From Eudorina sp. 2006-703-Eu-15 (lineage: Eukaryota > Chlorophyta > Chlorophyceae > Chlamydomonadales > Volvocaceae), in assembly GCA_003117195.1 (NCBI GenBank), contig BDSI01000061.1:434001-498000 (forward strand): DNA of 64,000 bases, written 5' to 3'. Within the stretch, counting starts at the first letter, position 1. Every line of letters starts with the position of its first letter. This document shows positions 12,012 through 25,834 of this stretch, piece by piece. The notes under the pieces are model-generated. The model saw only the letters and a list, made by a program, of their open reading frames with translations. It ran no database searches and was not told where the DNA came from. The position numbers and the translations under genes are program-made.

Positions 12012-13567
12012 GCGTACGCGCAGTAACAAAGCATGTACTGTGGGCTGCATGCCTCGCGGGCTGATGGAAGCGACTCATTGGGACCCGGGAGAGCGGTGTA
12101 CAGGCTCGCCGTTGTCCCCTACGCTACCCACGCTAAGGTTTGCCCAGCTATGACTAAGTATTATTATTAATGTGTTAGTTGTGGATTGGGACTTGTGCTG
12201 GCTAGCTTGCTCGCCGCTGCTGGGTGATTACTTTGCATGTAGCTTATTTCATGATCATCTTTTAGGTACAGGCCGGACCTGGTGACCCTTCTTCCGCCGC
12301 ATTGTGTGGTCGCTTCGCACTCGTCATGTTGACGGCTGATCTCGCGTGTAGGTAATCGTACTGTACGGCACGACCACTGGGGACCGCTTCTCGCTGGGTG
12401 CGTCGGTACTGTTGGTGGTGCTGTAAAGTCAGCCCACAAGCCGCAAAAGGTTTACTCGTTGCAATAGTGGTAATACATGCAGTGGGCCGCTGGGTAGTAC
12501 CTGCGTCCCGCAAATTGTAACATAACATGACGGTTGTACGCGTCGGCCCAGAAGTTGCACCACGCGGTGGTGTAGGTGGTGTCGTCAACTAACCATGTAA
12601 GCTACCAACCCAACCAGCACGGCCAGCTGAGCGGATTCGAAATCCCGAGTACCGCACATTTATGAAACGTGTAGTAGGTGAGAGCTGGCAAAGGCGTCTC
12701 GAGATGCTGGGACAGTGCTTCGCACCGTAATTTGAGGAGCAGGGCCGACCAAACGTTCCTATCACGCGCCTGTCACGCCCTGGTTCACACTACTAAAATG
12801 GTCTCGTAGGACCGGTACACGGCAGCGGCCCCCGTATGGCGACGGCAATCCCAAAGGCGCGCGTCCGTCCACCAACGTCCCGGCCTGTTGAGAAATCACC
12901 TACAATATTTTTAACTGTCTGGGAGTGTAGCTGTGTGCAGCGTGGGCACAGAATTAGAAATGCTGTGCTCGCCTTGACATGTCCAAACTAGGGGCGACTT
13001 GAAAGTTAAGAGTCGTCTCAGATTGGCGGCTCATGTGCCAACCATGCATAAAGTAGACATGGCGCTTGCACACACTGCCGCACTTAACTTACCTGATAAG
13101 CAAAGCTGCGCACACGTACACAACTTTGCTTCACTTAATATTTGAATACCTCTATATTCGTGCAGTGCGTCTGCAATTTAGGTAATACTTTAAGGCGACA
13201 GTCGGGATAACTGGCATGCGGGGCATGCTACGTGCGCTCTGTGCGGTTTGATTGTTTACTCATTTGACATCCGCGGGCATATCCTTTGTACATCAGACTT
13301 GGGACATGTAGCACGTTTACAATTTTGGATGCACTTTCTAACGTGGCTGTAGGTGAAATGAAAGGATCGACCCCTCCGCAAGCTTCACAGCAAATGTGTC
13401 GGGGAACGAAGTGGAACGAAACCGTCCCACGCCACACCACGAGATCCTGGAATAATGCTAGTAGAAGCATCGATTTCCCCACCTAAGAGTGTCCCTGAGG
13501 GTGCCCCGTCCCCTACCAGAGAGGACCAGATTACCTAGCAACCAAACCACTCTTCGTTGGACGCACG
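12012..13567 (+). other. Non-coding remainder of the array unit (unit 1 shown)
   Basis: This 1.55-kb stretch recurs after each gene copy (for example 15470-17022, 18925-20479, 22382-23932, 25835-27389, 29299-30863, 32761-34315). It should hold the 3' UTR, with candidate TGTAA signals at 12422-12426 and about 12515, and the promoter of the next copy. Short frames on either strand do not look like proteins and mostly lack ATG starts. I recognise no transposon or RNA gene in it. The last 300 bp before each gene are the likely promoter. Confidence 0.55.
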
Positions 13568-13976
13568 GACGGAATGAGCCGTATGCTAGGCACCACGAAG
13601 CAAGGCTAGGCAGGCATGCCGTCGGCCCATCCGAGACTTCTCGTACGTATCCCGTGCTTGTTCGTTCATCCCTGCGCGTCGAACGTACTATGAGGCAGGT
13701 CGTCACGTCCCGGACGGCGGCGCAACTAACCGTCGTCGTATGCAGCACGCGTTGCTTGGGGGCACCGCTCGCGGACGGTACCTGCCGTACGTGATGGCTG
13801 GTTAGCGACCGCCATACTGTACGTCAGCAACCGATGTATAAACACGCCATATGGCAGTGGTTGTCATTCAGAAGACTTGTAACCTTTCTGTCTAATCATC
13901 ATCGTGGTCCACATACCACGGCAGATAGTTGGACATCTGTGCACTGATCGTGCCCTCCCGCATCGCACGCATTGCC

Positions 13977-15469
13977 ATGATGAGGGCGGCGGCTTCCACC
14001 ACCACCGTGGCTCTGCTGCTGTCGGTTGGCGTGCTGCTGCTGAGTGCCTTGCCGGTGTCCCAGGCCACCAACAGCGGCGGCAACAACCGCGTCTGCGACC
14101 CTAGCCACCCCGAGCGGTACGACTACAAGCTGATCAAGTACTACAACCCCAACGAAGGCGGGCGCCTCTACGAGCTGTTCGACGTGTGGGATGCGTCGGG
14201 CTGCTTCAACAACTGGGCGACCGCCAAGCGGATCTGCCGTCTGAGGGGCCTGGAGATGGCACCGGCTGGCGAGGCCCGGTCGCTGGGTGCGTGACATACA
14301 CACGAGCGGGTGTCCCCCGCCATGGCAGCTGCGTAGACCTAGGCCTGTAATGAGAATAGGCTTAATTAATGAGCCTCACCGCCGCTAGGGTTTGCCCAGC
14401 GCAGTGACAGTATCAGTCCTCATAATGAGCGTGCCCCTACCGTACGTAGTTCATTCCCTCTAGCAGCAGTGCTGCTTGGCCCGCGGCTGCGTGTGCGGTG
14501 CACAATGCGCAGCAGTAGACGATCTTCACGCATGCGCTTCAAGCACAAACGTGTCCTGCAGCACTTGCTTTCCAACGTGTATATTGACCCCGCCCTCGCC
14601 CCACCCGACACACTCACGCTCGCCACCCACCCGCAGCTGCCGTACGCGAGCTGACCGTCCCCCGGCGCTACACCACCTGGCTGGACGGCGTCGCGGAGCC
14701 CGGCCTCTGCTTCCTGTTGACCCAGGAGGGCAACCTGGTGCAGCAGGGCTGCAACCAGCCGGTCCGCTTCGTGTGCCGCGAGATCCGCACCCGCCCGCAC
14801 CCGCCATGTACGTACGGGCATGTGGGCGTGCATGTATGTGGGGGTGTGGGCGTGCGTGTCCACACAGGTTGCTACCAGCAAAGATGGGCAAGTCGCCTGC
14901 CAGCCGCGGTCCCGCCCATGTTCTCAGCCTATCCGCTGTCCCATCCATTTTGTTTGCTGGTCGCTCATGCCTTCAGCACGATTTTGTGCGCACACACATG
15001 CACGCGTCTGACCGTACGTTCTGCTTGCTCTCTCTGGCTTTCCCACGTATTGAGTGTATGTGCCGCCCCCTCCCTCGCCCGCTGCATGCCGTGCTTCCCG
15101 CCCGCCCTCGCCCGGTCGCCAGTGCCCCCGTCGCCATCGCCCCCGCCCCCCTCCCGCGAGCCCGGCGTGCTGTACCTGACCAAGGACGGCTACCAGTACC
15201 GCATGTACACCACGGACGCCACCAAGCGCACCTCGTACGCGGGCGCGGACGCCTTCTGCAAGGGCCTGGGCGCCGGCTGGGGCCTGGTGCCGTACTGGGA
15301 CGCCAGCGGCTTTGCCGCCGTGACCGTGCTGTGCGGCGACAATGACTACACCTGCTGGATGCAGCGCAAGCCGACCGACACGCTGTGCCCGCTCATGGCC
15401 GCGGATGGCAGCCTGCAGCTGCAGGGCTGCGCGCAGGACGTGCGCTTCGTGTGCCGCAAGCGCCTGTAG
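13977..15469 (+). CDS. Secreted two-module lectin-like protein, copy 2
   Basis: Exons 13977-14286, 14637-14807, 15123-15469; intact 275-residue frame with the same signal peptide, two Cys-rich modules and Pro-rich linker as copy 1. Residue 11 is Val and residue 200 is Ala. Intron 1 has one C fewer in its C-rich run than copy 1. The 3' flank carries the short AT-rich variant shared by units 2-5. Confidence 0.85.
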
Positions 15470-17431
15470 GCGTACGCGCAGTAACAAAGCATGTACTGTG
15501 GGCTGCATGCCTCGCGGGCTGATGGAAGCGACTCATTGGGACCCGGGAGAGCGGTGTACAGGCTCGCCGTTGTCCCCTACGCTACCCACGCTAAGGTTTG
15601 CCCAGCTATGACTTAAGTATTATTATAAATATATTAGTTGTGGATTGGGACTTGTGCTGGCTAGCTTGCTCGCCGCTGCTGGGTGATTACTTTGCATGTA
15701 GCTTATTTCATGATCATCTTTTAGGTACAGGCCGGACCTGGTGACCCTTCTTCCGCCGCATTGTGTGGTCGCTTCGCACTCGTCATGTTGACGGCTGATC
15801 TCGCGTGTAGGTAATCGTACTGTACGGCACGACCACTGGGGACCGCTTCTCGCTGGGTGCGTCGGTACTGTTGGTGGTGCTGTAAAGTCAGCCCACAAGC
15901 CGCAAAAGGTTTACTCGTTGCAATAGTGGTAATACATGCAGTGGGCCGCTGGGTAGTACCTGCGTCCCGCAAATTGTAACATAACATGACGGTTGTACGC
16001 GTCGGCCCAGAAGTTGCACCACGCGGTGGTGTAGGTGGTGTCGTCAACTAACCATGTAAGCTACCAACCCAACCAGCACGGCCAGCTGAGCGGATTCGAA
16101 ATCCCGAGTACCGCACATGAAACGTGTAGTAGGTGAGAGCTGGCAAAGGCGTCTCGAGATGCTGGGACAGTGCTTCGCACCGTAATTTGAGGAGCAGGGC
16201 CGACCAAACGTACCTATCACGCGCCTGTCACGCCCTGGTTCACACTACTAAAATGGTCTCGTAGGACCGGTACACGGCAGCGGCCCCCGTATGGCGACGG
16301 CAATCCCAAAGGCGCGCGTCCGTCCACCAACGTCCCGGCCTGTTGAGAAATCACCTACAATATTTTTAACTGTCTGGGAGTGTAGCTGTGTGCAGCGTGG
16401 GCACAGAATTAGAAATGCTGTGCTCGCCTTGACATGTCCAAACTAGGGGCGACTTGAAAGTTAAGAGTCGTCTCAGATTGGCGGCTCATGTGCCAACCAT
16501 GCATAAAGTAGACATGGCGCTTGCACACACTGCCGCACTTAACTTACCTGATAAGCAAAGCTGCGCACACGTACACAACTTTGCTTCACTTAATATTTGA
16601 ATACCTCTATATTCGTGCAGTGCGTCTGCAATTTAGGTAATACTTTAAGGCGACAGTCGGGATAACTGGCATGCGGGGCATGCTACGTGCGCTCTGTGCG
16701 GTTTGATTGTTTACTCATTTGACATCCGCGGGCATATCCTTTGTACATCAGACTTGGGACATGTAGCACGTTTACAATTTTGGATGCACTTTCTAACGTG
16801 GCTGTAGGTGAAATGAAAGGATCGACCCCTCCGCAAGCTTCACAGCAAATGTGTCGGGGAACGAAGTGGAACGAAACCGTCCCACGCCACACCACGAGAT
16901 CCTGGAATAATGCTAGTAGAAGCATCGATTTCCCCACCTAAGAGTGTCCCTGAGGGTGCCCCGTCCCCTACCAGAGAGGACCAGATTACCTAGCAACCAA
17001 ACCACTCTTCGTTGGACGCACGGACGGAATGAGCCGTATGCTAGGCACCACGAAGCAAGGCTAGGCAGGCATGCCGTCGGCCCATCCGAGACTTCTCGTA
17101 CGTATCCCGTGCTTGTTCGTTCATCCCTGCGCGTCGAACGTACTATGAGGCAGGTCGTCACGTCCCGGACGGCGGCGCAACTAACCGTCGTCGTATGCAG
17201 CACGCGTTGCTTGGGGGCACCGCTCGCGGACGGTACCTGCCGTACGTGATGGCTGGTTAGCGACCGCCATACTGTACGTCAGCAACCGATGTATAAACAC
17301 GCCATATGGCAGTGGTTGTCATTTAGAAGACTTGTAACCTTTCTGTCTAATCATCATCGTGGTCCACATACCACGGCAGATAGTTGGACATCTGTGCACT
17401 GATCGCGCCCTCCCGCATCGCACGCATTGCC

Positions 17432-18924
17432 ATGATGAGGGCGGCGGCTTCCACCACCACCGTGGCTCTGCTGCTGTCGGTTGGCGTGCTGCTGCTGAGT
17501 GCCTTGCCGGTGTCCCAGGCCACCAACAGCGGCGGCAACAACCGCGTCTGCGACCCTAGCCACCCCGAGCGGTACGACTACAAGCTGATCAAGTACTACA
17601 ACCCCAACGAAGGCGGGCGCCTCTACGAGCTGTTCGACGTGTGGGATGCGTCGGGCTGCTTCAACAACTGGGCGACCGCCAAGCGGATCTGCCGTCTGAG
17701 GGGCCTGGAGATGGCACCGGCTGGCGAGGCCCGGTCGCTGGGTGCGTGACATACACACGAGCGGGTGTCCCCCGCCATGGCAGCTGCGTAGACCTAGGCC
17801 TGTAATGAGAATAGGCTTAATTAATGAGCCTCACCGCCGCTAGGGTTTGCCCAGCGCAGTGACAGTATCAGTCCTCATAATGAGCGTGCCCCTACCGTAC
17901 GTAGTTCATTCCCTCTAGCAGCAGTGCTGCTTGGCCCGCGGCTGCGTGTGCGGTGCACAATGTGCAGCAGTAGACGATCTTCACGCATGCGCTTCAAGCA
18001 CAAACGTGTCCTGCAGCACTTGCTTTCCAACGTGTATATTGACCCCCGCCCTCGCCCCACCCGACACACTCACGCTCGCCACCCACCCGCAGCTGCCGTA
18101 CGCGAGCTGACCGTCCCCCGGCGCTACACCACCTGGCTGGACGGCGTCGCGGAGCCCGGCCTCTGCTTCCTGTTGACCCAGGAGGGCAACCTGGTGCAGC
18201 AGGGCTGCAACCAGCCGGTCCGCTTCGTGTGCCGCGAGATCCGCACCCGCCCGCACCCGCCATGTACGTACGGGCATGTGGGCGTGCATGTATGTGGGGG
18301 TGTGGGCGTGCGTGTCCACACAGGTTGCTACCAGCAAAGATGGGCAAGTCGCCTGCCAGCCGCGGTCCCGCCCATGTTCTCAGCCTATCCGCTGTCCCAT
18401 CCATTTTGTTTGCTGGTCGCTCATGCCTTCAGCACGATTTTGTGCGCACACACATGCACGCGTCTGACCGTACGTTCTGCTTGCTCTCTCTGGCTTTCCC
18501 ACGTATTGAGTGTATGTGCCGCCCCCTCCCTCGCCCGCTGCATGCCGTGCTTCCCGCCCGCCCTCGCCCGGTCGCCAGTGCCCCCGTCGCCATCGCCCCC
18601 GCCCCCTCCCGCGAGCCCGGCGTGCTGTACCTGACCAAGGACGGCTACCAGTACCGCATGTACACCACGGACGCCACCAAGCGCACCTCGTACGCGGGCG
18701 CGGACGCCTTCTGCAAGGGCCTGGGCGCCGGCTGGGGCCTGGTGCCGTACTGGGACGCCAGCGGCTTTGCCGCCGTGACCGTGCTGTGCGGCGACAATGA
18801 CTACACCTGCTGGATGCAGCGCAAGCCGACCGACACGCTGTGCCCGCTCATGGCCGCGGATGGCAGCCTGCAGCTGCAGGGCTGCGCGCAGGACGTGCGC
18901 TTCGTGTGCCGCAAGCGCCTGTAG
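17432..18924 (+). CDS. Lectin-like protein, copy 3, -1 frameshift at exon 3 start
   Basis: Exons by homology 17432-17741, 18093-18263, 18579-18924. Exon 3 has five instead of six C in the run coding the Pro linker (about 18602-18606). With the standard splice sites the frame leaves the linker and reaches a stop near 18634, losing module 2. A second GTAC donor lies 4 nt downstream of the normal donor at 18264; its use would change phase by +1 and restore the frame of module 2, with Ala/Pro replacing the normal linker. It is thus either a truncated gene, an alternatively spliced gene, or a sequence error in a homopolymer. Confidence 0.7.
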
Positions 18925-20888
18925 GCGTACGCGCAGTAACAAAGCATGTACTGTGGGCTGCATGCCTCGCGGGCTGATGGAAGCGACTCATTGGGACCCG
19001 GGAGAGCGGTGTACAGGCTCGCCGTTGTCCCCTACGCTACCCACGCTAAGGTTTGCCCAGCTATGACTTAAGTATTATTATAAATATATTAGTTGTGGAT
19101 TGGGACTTGTGCTGGCTAGCTTGCTCGCCGCTGCTGGGTGATTACTTTGCATGTAGCTTATTTCATGATCATCTTTTAGGTACAGGCCGGACCTGGTGAC
19201 CCTTCTTCCGCCGCATTGTGTGGTCGCTTCGCACTCGTCATGTTGACGGCTGATCTCGCGTGTAGGTAATCGTACTGTACGGCACGACCACTGGGGACCG
19301 CTTCTCGCTGGGTGCGTCGGTACTGTTGGTGGTGCTGTAAAGTCAGCCCACAAGCCGCAAAAGGTTTACTCGTTGCAATAGTGGTAATACATGCAGTGGG
19401 TCGCTGGGTAGTACCTGCGGCCCGCAAATTGTAACATAACATGACGGTTGTACGCGTCGGCCCAGAAGTTGCACCACGCGGTGGTGTAGGTGGTGTCGTC
19501 AACTAACCATGTAAGCTACCAACCCAACCAGCACGGCCAGCTGAGCGGATTCGAAATCCCGAGTACCGCACATGAAACGTGTAGTAGGTGAGAGCTGGCA
19601 AAGGCGTCTCGAGATGCTGGGACAGTGCTTCGCACCGTAATTTGAGGAGCAGGGCAGACCAAACGTACCTATCACGCGCCTGCTGTCACGCCCTGGTTCA
19701 CACTACTAAAATGGTCTCGTAGGACCGGTACACGGCAGCGGCCCCCGTATGGCGACGGCAGCCCAAAGGCGCGCGTCCGTCCACCAACGTCCCGGCCTGT
19801 TGAGAAATCACCTACAATATTTTTAACTGTCTGGGAGTGTAGCTGTGTGCAGCGTGGGCACAGAATTAGAAATGCTGTGCTCGCCTTGACATGTCCAAAC
19901 TAGGGGCGACTTGAAAGTTAAGAGTCGTCTCAGATTGGCGGCTCATGTGCCAACCATGCATAAAGTAGACATGGCGCTTGCACACACTGCCGCACTTAAC
20001 TTACCTGATAAGCAAAGCTGCGCACACGTACACAACTTTGCTTCACTTAATATTTGAATACCTCTATATTCGTGCAGTGCGTCTGCAATTTAGGTAATAC
20101 TTTAAGGCGACAGTCGGGATAACTGGCATGCGGGGCATGCTACGTGCGCTCTGTGCGGTTTGATTGTTTACTCATTTGACATCCGCGGGCATATCCTTTG
20201 TACATCAGACTTGGGACATGTAGCACGTTTACAATTTTGGATGCACTTTCTAACGTGGCTGTAGGTGAAATGAAAGGATCGACCCCTCCGCAAGCTTCAC
20301 AGCAAATGTGTCGGGGAACGAAGTGGAACGAAACCGTCCCACGCCACACCACGAGATCCTGGAATAATGCTAGTAGAAGCATCGATTTCCCCACCTAAGA
20401 GTGTCCCTGAGGGTGCCCCGTCCCCTACCAGAGAGGACCAGATTACCTAGCAACCAAACCACTCTTCGTTGGACGCACGGACGGAATGAGCCGTATGCTA
20501 GGCACCACGAAGCAAGGCTAGGCAGGCATGCCGTCGGCCCATCCGAGACTTCTCGTACGTATCCCGTGCTTGTTCGTTCATCCCTGCGCGTCGAACGTAC
20601 TATGAGGCAGGTCGTCACGTCCCGGACGGCGGCGCAACTAACCGTCGTCGTATGCAGCACGCGTTGCTTGGGGGCACCGCTCGCGGACGGTACCTGCCGT
20701 ACGTGATGGCTGGTTAGCGACCGCCATACTGTACGTCAGCAACCGATGTATAAACACGCCATATGGCAGTGGTTGTCATTTAGAAGACTTGTAACCTTTC
20801 TGTCTAATCATCATCGTGGTCCACATACCACGGCAGATAGTTGGACATCTGTGCACTGATCGCGCCCTCCCGCATCGCACGCATTGCC

Positions 20889-22381
20889 ATGATGAGGGCG
20901 GCGGCTTCCACCACCACCGTGGCTCTGCTGCTGTCGGTTGGCGTGCTGCTGCTGAGTGCCTTGCCGGTGTCCCAGGCCACCAACAGCGGCGGCAACAACC
21001 GCGTCTGCGACCCTAGCCACCCCGAGCGGTACGACTACAAGCTGATCAAGTACTACAACCCCAACGAAGGCGGGCGCCTCTACGAGCTGTTCGACGTGTG
21101 GGATGCGTCGGGCTGCTTCAACAACTGGGCGACCGCCAAGCGGATCTGCCGTCTGAGGGGCCTGGAGATGGCACCGGCTGGCGAGGCCCGGTCGCTGGGT
21201 GCGTGACATACACACGAGCGGGTGTCCCCCGCCATGGCAGCTGCGTAGACCTAGGCCTGTAATGAGAATAGGCTTAATTAATGAGCCTCACCGCCGCTAG
21301 GGTTTGCCCAGCGCAGTGACAGTATCAGTCCTCATAATGAGCGTGCCCCTACCGTACGTAGTTCATTCCTCTAGCAGCAGTGCTGCTTGGCCCGCGGCTG
21401 CGTGTGCGGTGCACAATGTGCAGCAGTAGACGATCTTCACGCATGCGCTTCAAGCACAAACGTGTCCTGCAGCACTTGCTTTCCAACGTGTATATTGACC
21501 CCCGCCCTCGCCCCACCCGACACACTCACGCTCGCCACCCACCCGCAGCTGCCGTACGCGAGCTGACCGTCCCCCGGCGCTACACCACCTGGCTGGACGG
21601 CGTCGCGGAGCCCGGCCTCTGCTTCCTGTTGACCCAGGAGGGCAACCTGGTGCAGCAGGGCTGCAACCAGCCGGTCCGCTTCGTGTGCCGCGAGATCCGC
21701 ACCCGCCCGCACCCGCCATGTACGTACGGGCATGTGGGCGTGCATGTATGTGGGGGTGTGGGCGTGCGTGTCCACACAGGTTGCTACCAGCAAAGATGGG
21801 CAAGTCGCCTGCCAGCCGCGGTCCCGCCCATGTTCTCAGCCTATCCGCTGTCCCATCCATTTTGTTTGCTGGTCGCTCATGCCTTCAGCACGATTTTGTG
21901 CGCACACACATGCACGCGTCTGACCGTACGTTCTGCTTGCTCTCTCTGGCTTTCCCACGTATTGAGTGTATGTGCCGCCCCCTCCCTCGCCCGCTGCATG
22001 CCGTGCTTCCCGCCCGCCCTCGCCCGGTCGCCAGTGCCCCCGTCGCCATCGCCCCCGCCCCCCTCCCGCGAGCCCGGCGTGCTGTACCTGACCAAGGACG
22101 GCTACCAGTACCGCATGTACACCACGGACGCCACCAAGCGCACCTCGTACGCGGGCGCGGACGCCTTCTGCAAGGGCCTGGGCGCCGGCTGGGGCCTGGT
22201 GCCGTACTGGGACGCCAGCGGCTTTGCCGCCGTGACCGTGCTGTGCGGCGACAATGACTACACCTGCTGGATGCAGCGCAAGCCGACCGACACGCTGTGC
22301 CCGCTCATGGCCGCGGATGGCAGCCTGCAGCTGCAGGGCTGCGCGCAGGACGTGCGCTTCGTGTGCCGCAAGCGCCTGTAG
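20889..22381 (+). CDS. Secreted two-module lectin-like protein, copy 4
   Basis: Exons 20889-21198, 21549-21719, 22035-22381; intact 275-residue frame with six C in the linker run. The protein matches copy 2 (Val 11, Ala 200). One base is missing near 21368 in intron 1. Confidence 0.85.
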
Positions 22382-24341
22382 GCGTACGCGCAGTAACAAA
22401 GCATGTACTGTGGGCTGCATGCCTCGCGGGCTGATGGAAGCGACTCATTGGGACCCGGGAGAGCGGTGTACAGGCTCGCCGTTGTCCCCTACGCTACCCA
22501 CGCTAAGGTTTGCCCAGCTATGACTTAAGTATTATTATAAATATATTAGTTGTGGATTGGGACTTGTGCTGGCTAGCTTGCTCGCCGCTGCTGGGTGATT
22601 ACTTTGCATGTAGCTTATTTCATGATCATCTTTTAGGTACAGGCCGGACCTGGTGACCCTTCTTCCGCCGCATTGTGTGGTCGCTTCGCACTCGTCATGT
22701 TGACGGCTGATCTCGCGTGTAGGTAATCGTACTGTACGGCACGACCACTGGGGACCGCTTCTCGCTGGGTGCGTCGGTACTGTTGGTGGTGCTGTAAAGT
22801 CAGCCCACAAGCCGCAACAGGTTTACTCGTTGCAATAGTGGTAATACATGCAGTGGGCCGCTGGGTAGTACCTGCGTCCCGCAAATTGTAACATAACATG
22901 ACGGTTGTACGCGTCGGCCCAGAAGTTGCACCACGCGGTGGTGTAGGTGGTGTCGTCAACCATGTAAGCTACCAATCCAACCAGCACGGCCAGCTGAGCG
23001 GATTCGAAATCCCGAGTACCGCACATGAAACGTGTAGTAGGTGAGAGCTGGCAAAGGCGTCTCGAGATGCTGGGACAGTGCTTCGCACCGTAATTTGAGG
23101 AGCAGGGCAGACCAAACGTACCTATCACGCGCCTGCTGTCACGCCCTGGTTCACACTACTAAAATGGTCTCGTAGGACCGGTACACGGCAGCGGCCCCCG
23201 TATGGCGACGGCAGCCCAAAGGCGCGCGTCCGTCCACCAACGTCCCGGCCTGTTGAGAAATCACCTACAAAATATTTAACTGTCTGGGAGTGTAGCTGTG
23301 TGCAGCGTGGGCACAGAATTAGAAATGCTGTGCTCGCCTTGACATGTCCAAACTAGGGGCGACTTGAAAGTTAAGAGTCGTCTCAGATTGGCGGCTCATG
23401 TGCCAACCATGCATAAAGTAGACATGGCGCTTGCACACACTGCCGCACTTAACTTACCTGATAAGCAAAGCTGCGCACACGTACACAACTTTGCTTCACT
23501 TAATATTTGAATACCTCTATATTCGTGCAGTGCGTCTGCAATTTAGGTAATACTTTAAGGCGACAGTCGGGATAACTGGCATGCGGGGCATGCTACGTGC
23601 GCTCTGTGCGGTTTGATTGTTTACTCATTTGACATCCGCGGGCATATCCTTTGTACATCAGACTTGGGACATGTAGCACGTTTACAATTTTGGATGCACT
23701 TTCTAACGTGGCTGTAGGTGAAATGAAAGGATCGACCCCTCCGCAAGCTTCACAGCAAATGTGTCGGGGAACGAAGTGGAACGAAACCGTCCCACGCCAC
23801 ACCACGAGATCCTGGAATAATGCTAGTAGAAGCATCGATTTCCCCACCTAAGAGTGTCCCTGAGGGTGCCCCGTCCCCTACCAGAGAGGACCAGATTACC
23901 TAGCAACCAAACCACTCTTCGTTGGACGCACGGACGGAATGAGCCGTATGCTAGGCACCACGAAGCAAGGCTAGGCAGGCATGCCGTCGGCCCATCCGAG
24001 ACTTCTCGTACGTATCCCGTGCTTGTTCGTTCATCCCTGCGCGTCGAACGTACTATGAGGCAGGTCGTCACGTCCCGGACGGCGGCGCAACTAACCGTCG
24101 TCGTATGCAGCACGCGTTGCTTGGGGGCACCGCTCGCGGACGGTACCTGCCGTACGTGATGGCTGGTTAGCGACCGCCATACTGTACGTCAGCAACCGAT
24201 GTATAAACACGCCATATGGCAGTGGTTGTCATTCAGCAGACTTGTAACCTTTCTGTCTAATCATCATTGTGGTCCACATACCACGGCAGATAGTTGGACA
24301 TCTGTGCACTGATCGCGCCCTCCCGCATCGCACGCATTGCC

Positions 24342-25834
24342 ATGATGAGGGCGGCGGCTTCCACCACCACCGCGGCTCTGCTGCTGTCGGTTGGCGTGCT
24401 GCTGCTGAGTGCCTTGCCGGTGTCCCAGGCCACCAACAGCGGCGGCAACAACCGCGTCTGCGACCCTAGCCACCCCGAGCGGTACGACTACAAGCTGATC
24501 AAGTACTACAACCCCAACGAAGGCGGGCGCCTCTACGAGCTGTTCGACGTGTGGGATGCGTCGGGCTGCTTCAACAACTGGGCGACCGCCAAGCGGATCT
24601 GCCGTCTGAGGGGCCTGGAGATGGCACCGGCTGGCGAGGCCCGGTCGCTGGGTGCGTGACATACACACGAGCGGGTGTCCCCCGCCATGGCAGCTGCATA
24701 GACCTAGGCCTGTAATGAGAATAGGCTTAATTAATGAGCCTCACCGCCGCTAGGGTTTGCCCAGCGCAGTGACAGTATCAGTCCTCATAATGAGCGTGCC
24801 CCTACCGTACGTAGTTCATTCGCTCTAGCAGCAGTGCTGCTTGGCCCGCGGCTGCGTGTGCGGTGCACAATGCGCAGCAGTAGACGATCTTCACGCATGC
24901 GCTTCAAGCACAAACGTGTCCTGCAGCACTTGCTTTCCAACGTGTATATTGACCCCCGCCCTCGCCCCACCCCACACACTCACGCTCGCCACCCACCCGC
25001 AGCTGCCGTACGCGAGCTGACCGTCCCCCGGCGCTACACCACCTGGCTGGACGGCGTCGCGGAGCCCGGCCTCTGCTTCCTGTTGACCCAGGAGGGCAAC
25101 CTGGTGCAGCAGGGCTGCAACCAGCCGGTCCGCTTCGTGTGCCGCGAGATCCGCACCCGCCCGCACCCGCCATGTACGTACGGGCATGTGGGCGTGCATG
25201 TATGTGGGGGTGTGGGCGTGCGTGTCCACACAGGTTGCTACCAGCAAAGATGGGCAAGTCGCCTGCCAGCCGCGGTCCCGCCCATGTTCTCAGCCTATCC
25301 GCTGTCCCATCCATTTTGTTTGCTGGTCGCTCATGCCTTCAGCACGATTTTGTGCGCACACACATGCACGCGTCTGACCGTACGTTCTGCTTGCTCTCTC
25401 TGGCTTTCCCACGTATTGAGTGTATGTGCCGCCCCCTCCCTCGCCCGCTGCATGCCGTGCTTCCCGCCCGCCCTCGCCCGGTCGCCAGTGCCCCCGTCGC
25501 CATCGCCCCCGCCCCCCTCCGCGAGCCCGGCGTGCTGTACCTGACCAAGGACGGCTACCAGTACCGCATGTACACCACGGACGCCACCAAGCGCACCTCG
25601 TACGCGGGCGCGGACGCCTTCTGCAAGGGCCTGGGCGCCGGCTGGGGCCTGGTGCCGTACTGGGACGCCAGCGGCTTTGCCGCCGTGACCGTGCTGTGCG
25701 GCGACAATGACTACACCTGCTGGATGCAGCGCAAGCCGACCGACACGCTGTGCCCGCTCATGGCCGCGGATGGCAGCCTGCAGCTGCAGGGCTGCGCGCA
25801 GGACGTGCGCTTCGTGTGCCGCAAGCGCCTGTAG
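24342..25834 (+). CDS. Lectin-like protein, copy 5, -1 frameshift at exon 3 start
   Basis: Exons by homology 24342-24651, 25003-25173, 25489-25834. The six-C run is intact, but the following TCCC is reduced to TCC (about 25519), again giving -1. The shift is the same size as in copies 3 and 6 but at a different base, so it is an independent event. The alternative donor 4 nt downstream of 25174 would restore the module 2 frame. Residue 11 is Ala, the variant shared by copies 5-8. Confidence 0.7.

Noticed and set aside
11466..12050. Long minus-strand frames opposite exon 3 of every lectin-like copy
   Set aside because: They are antisense shadows of GC-rich coding sequence; the plus-strand frame explains the conservation and the cysteine pattern.
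12640..12655. A GGATTCGAAATCC word in each unit resembling a tRNA B box
   Set aside because: The flanks cannot form an acceptor stem or anticodon arm on either strand, and no A box lies at the right distance.
13228..13482. An 84-residue minus-strand frame repeated in units 1-7
   Set aside because: It starts at GTG, not ATG. Its conservation only reflects near identity of the units, and it has no recognisable protein features.
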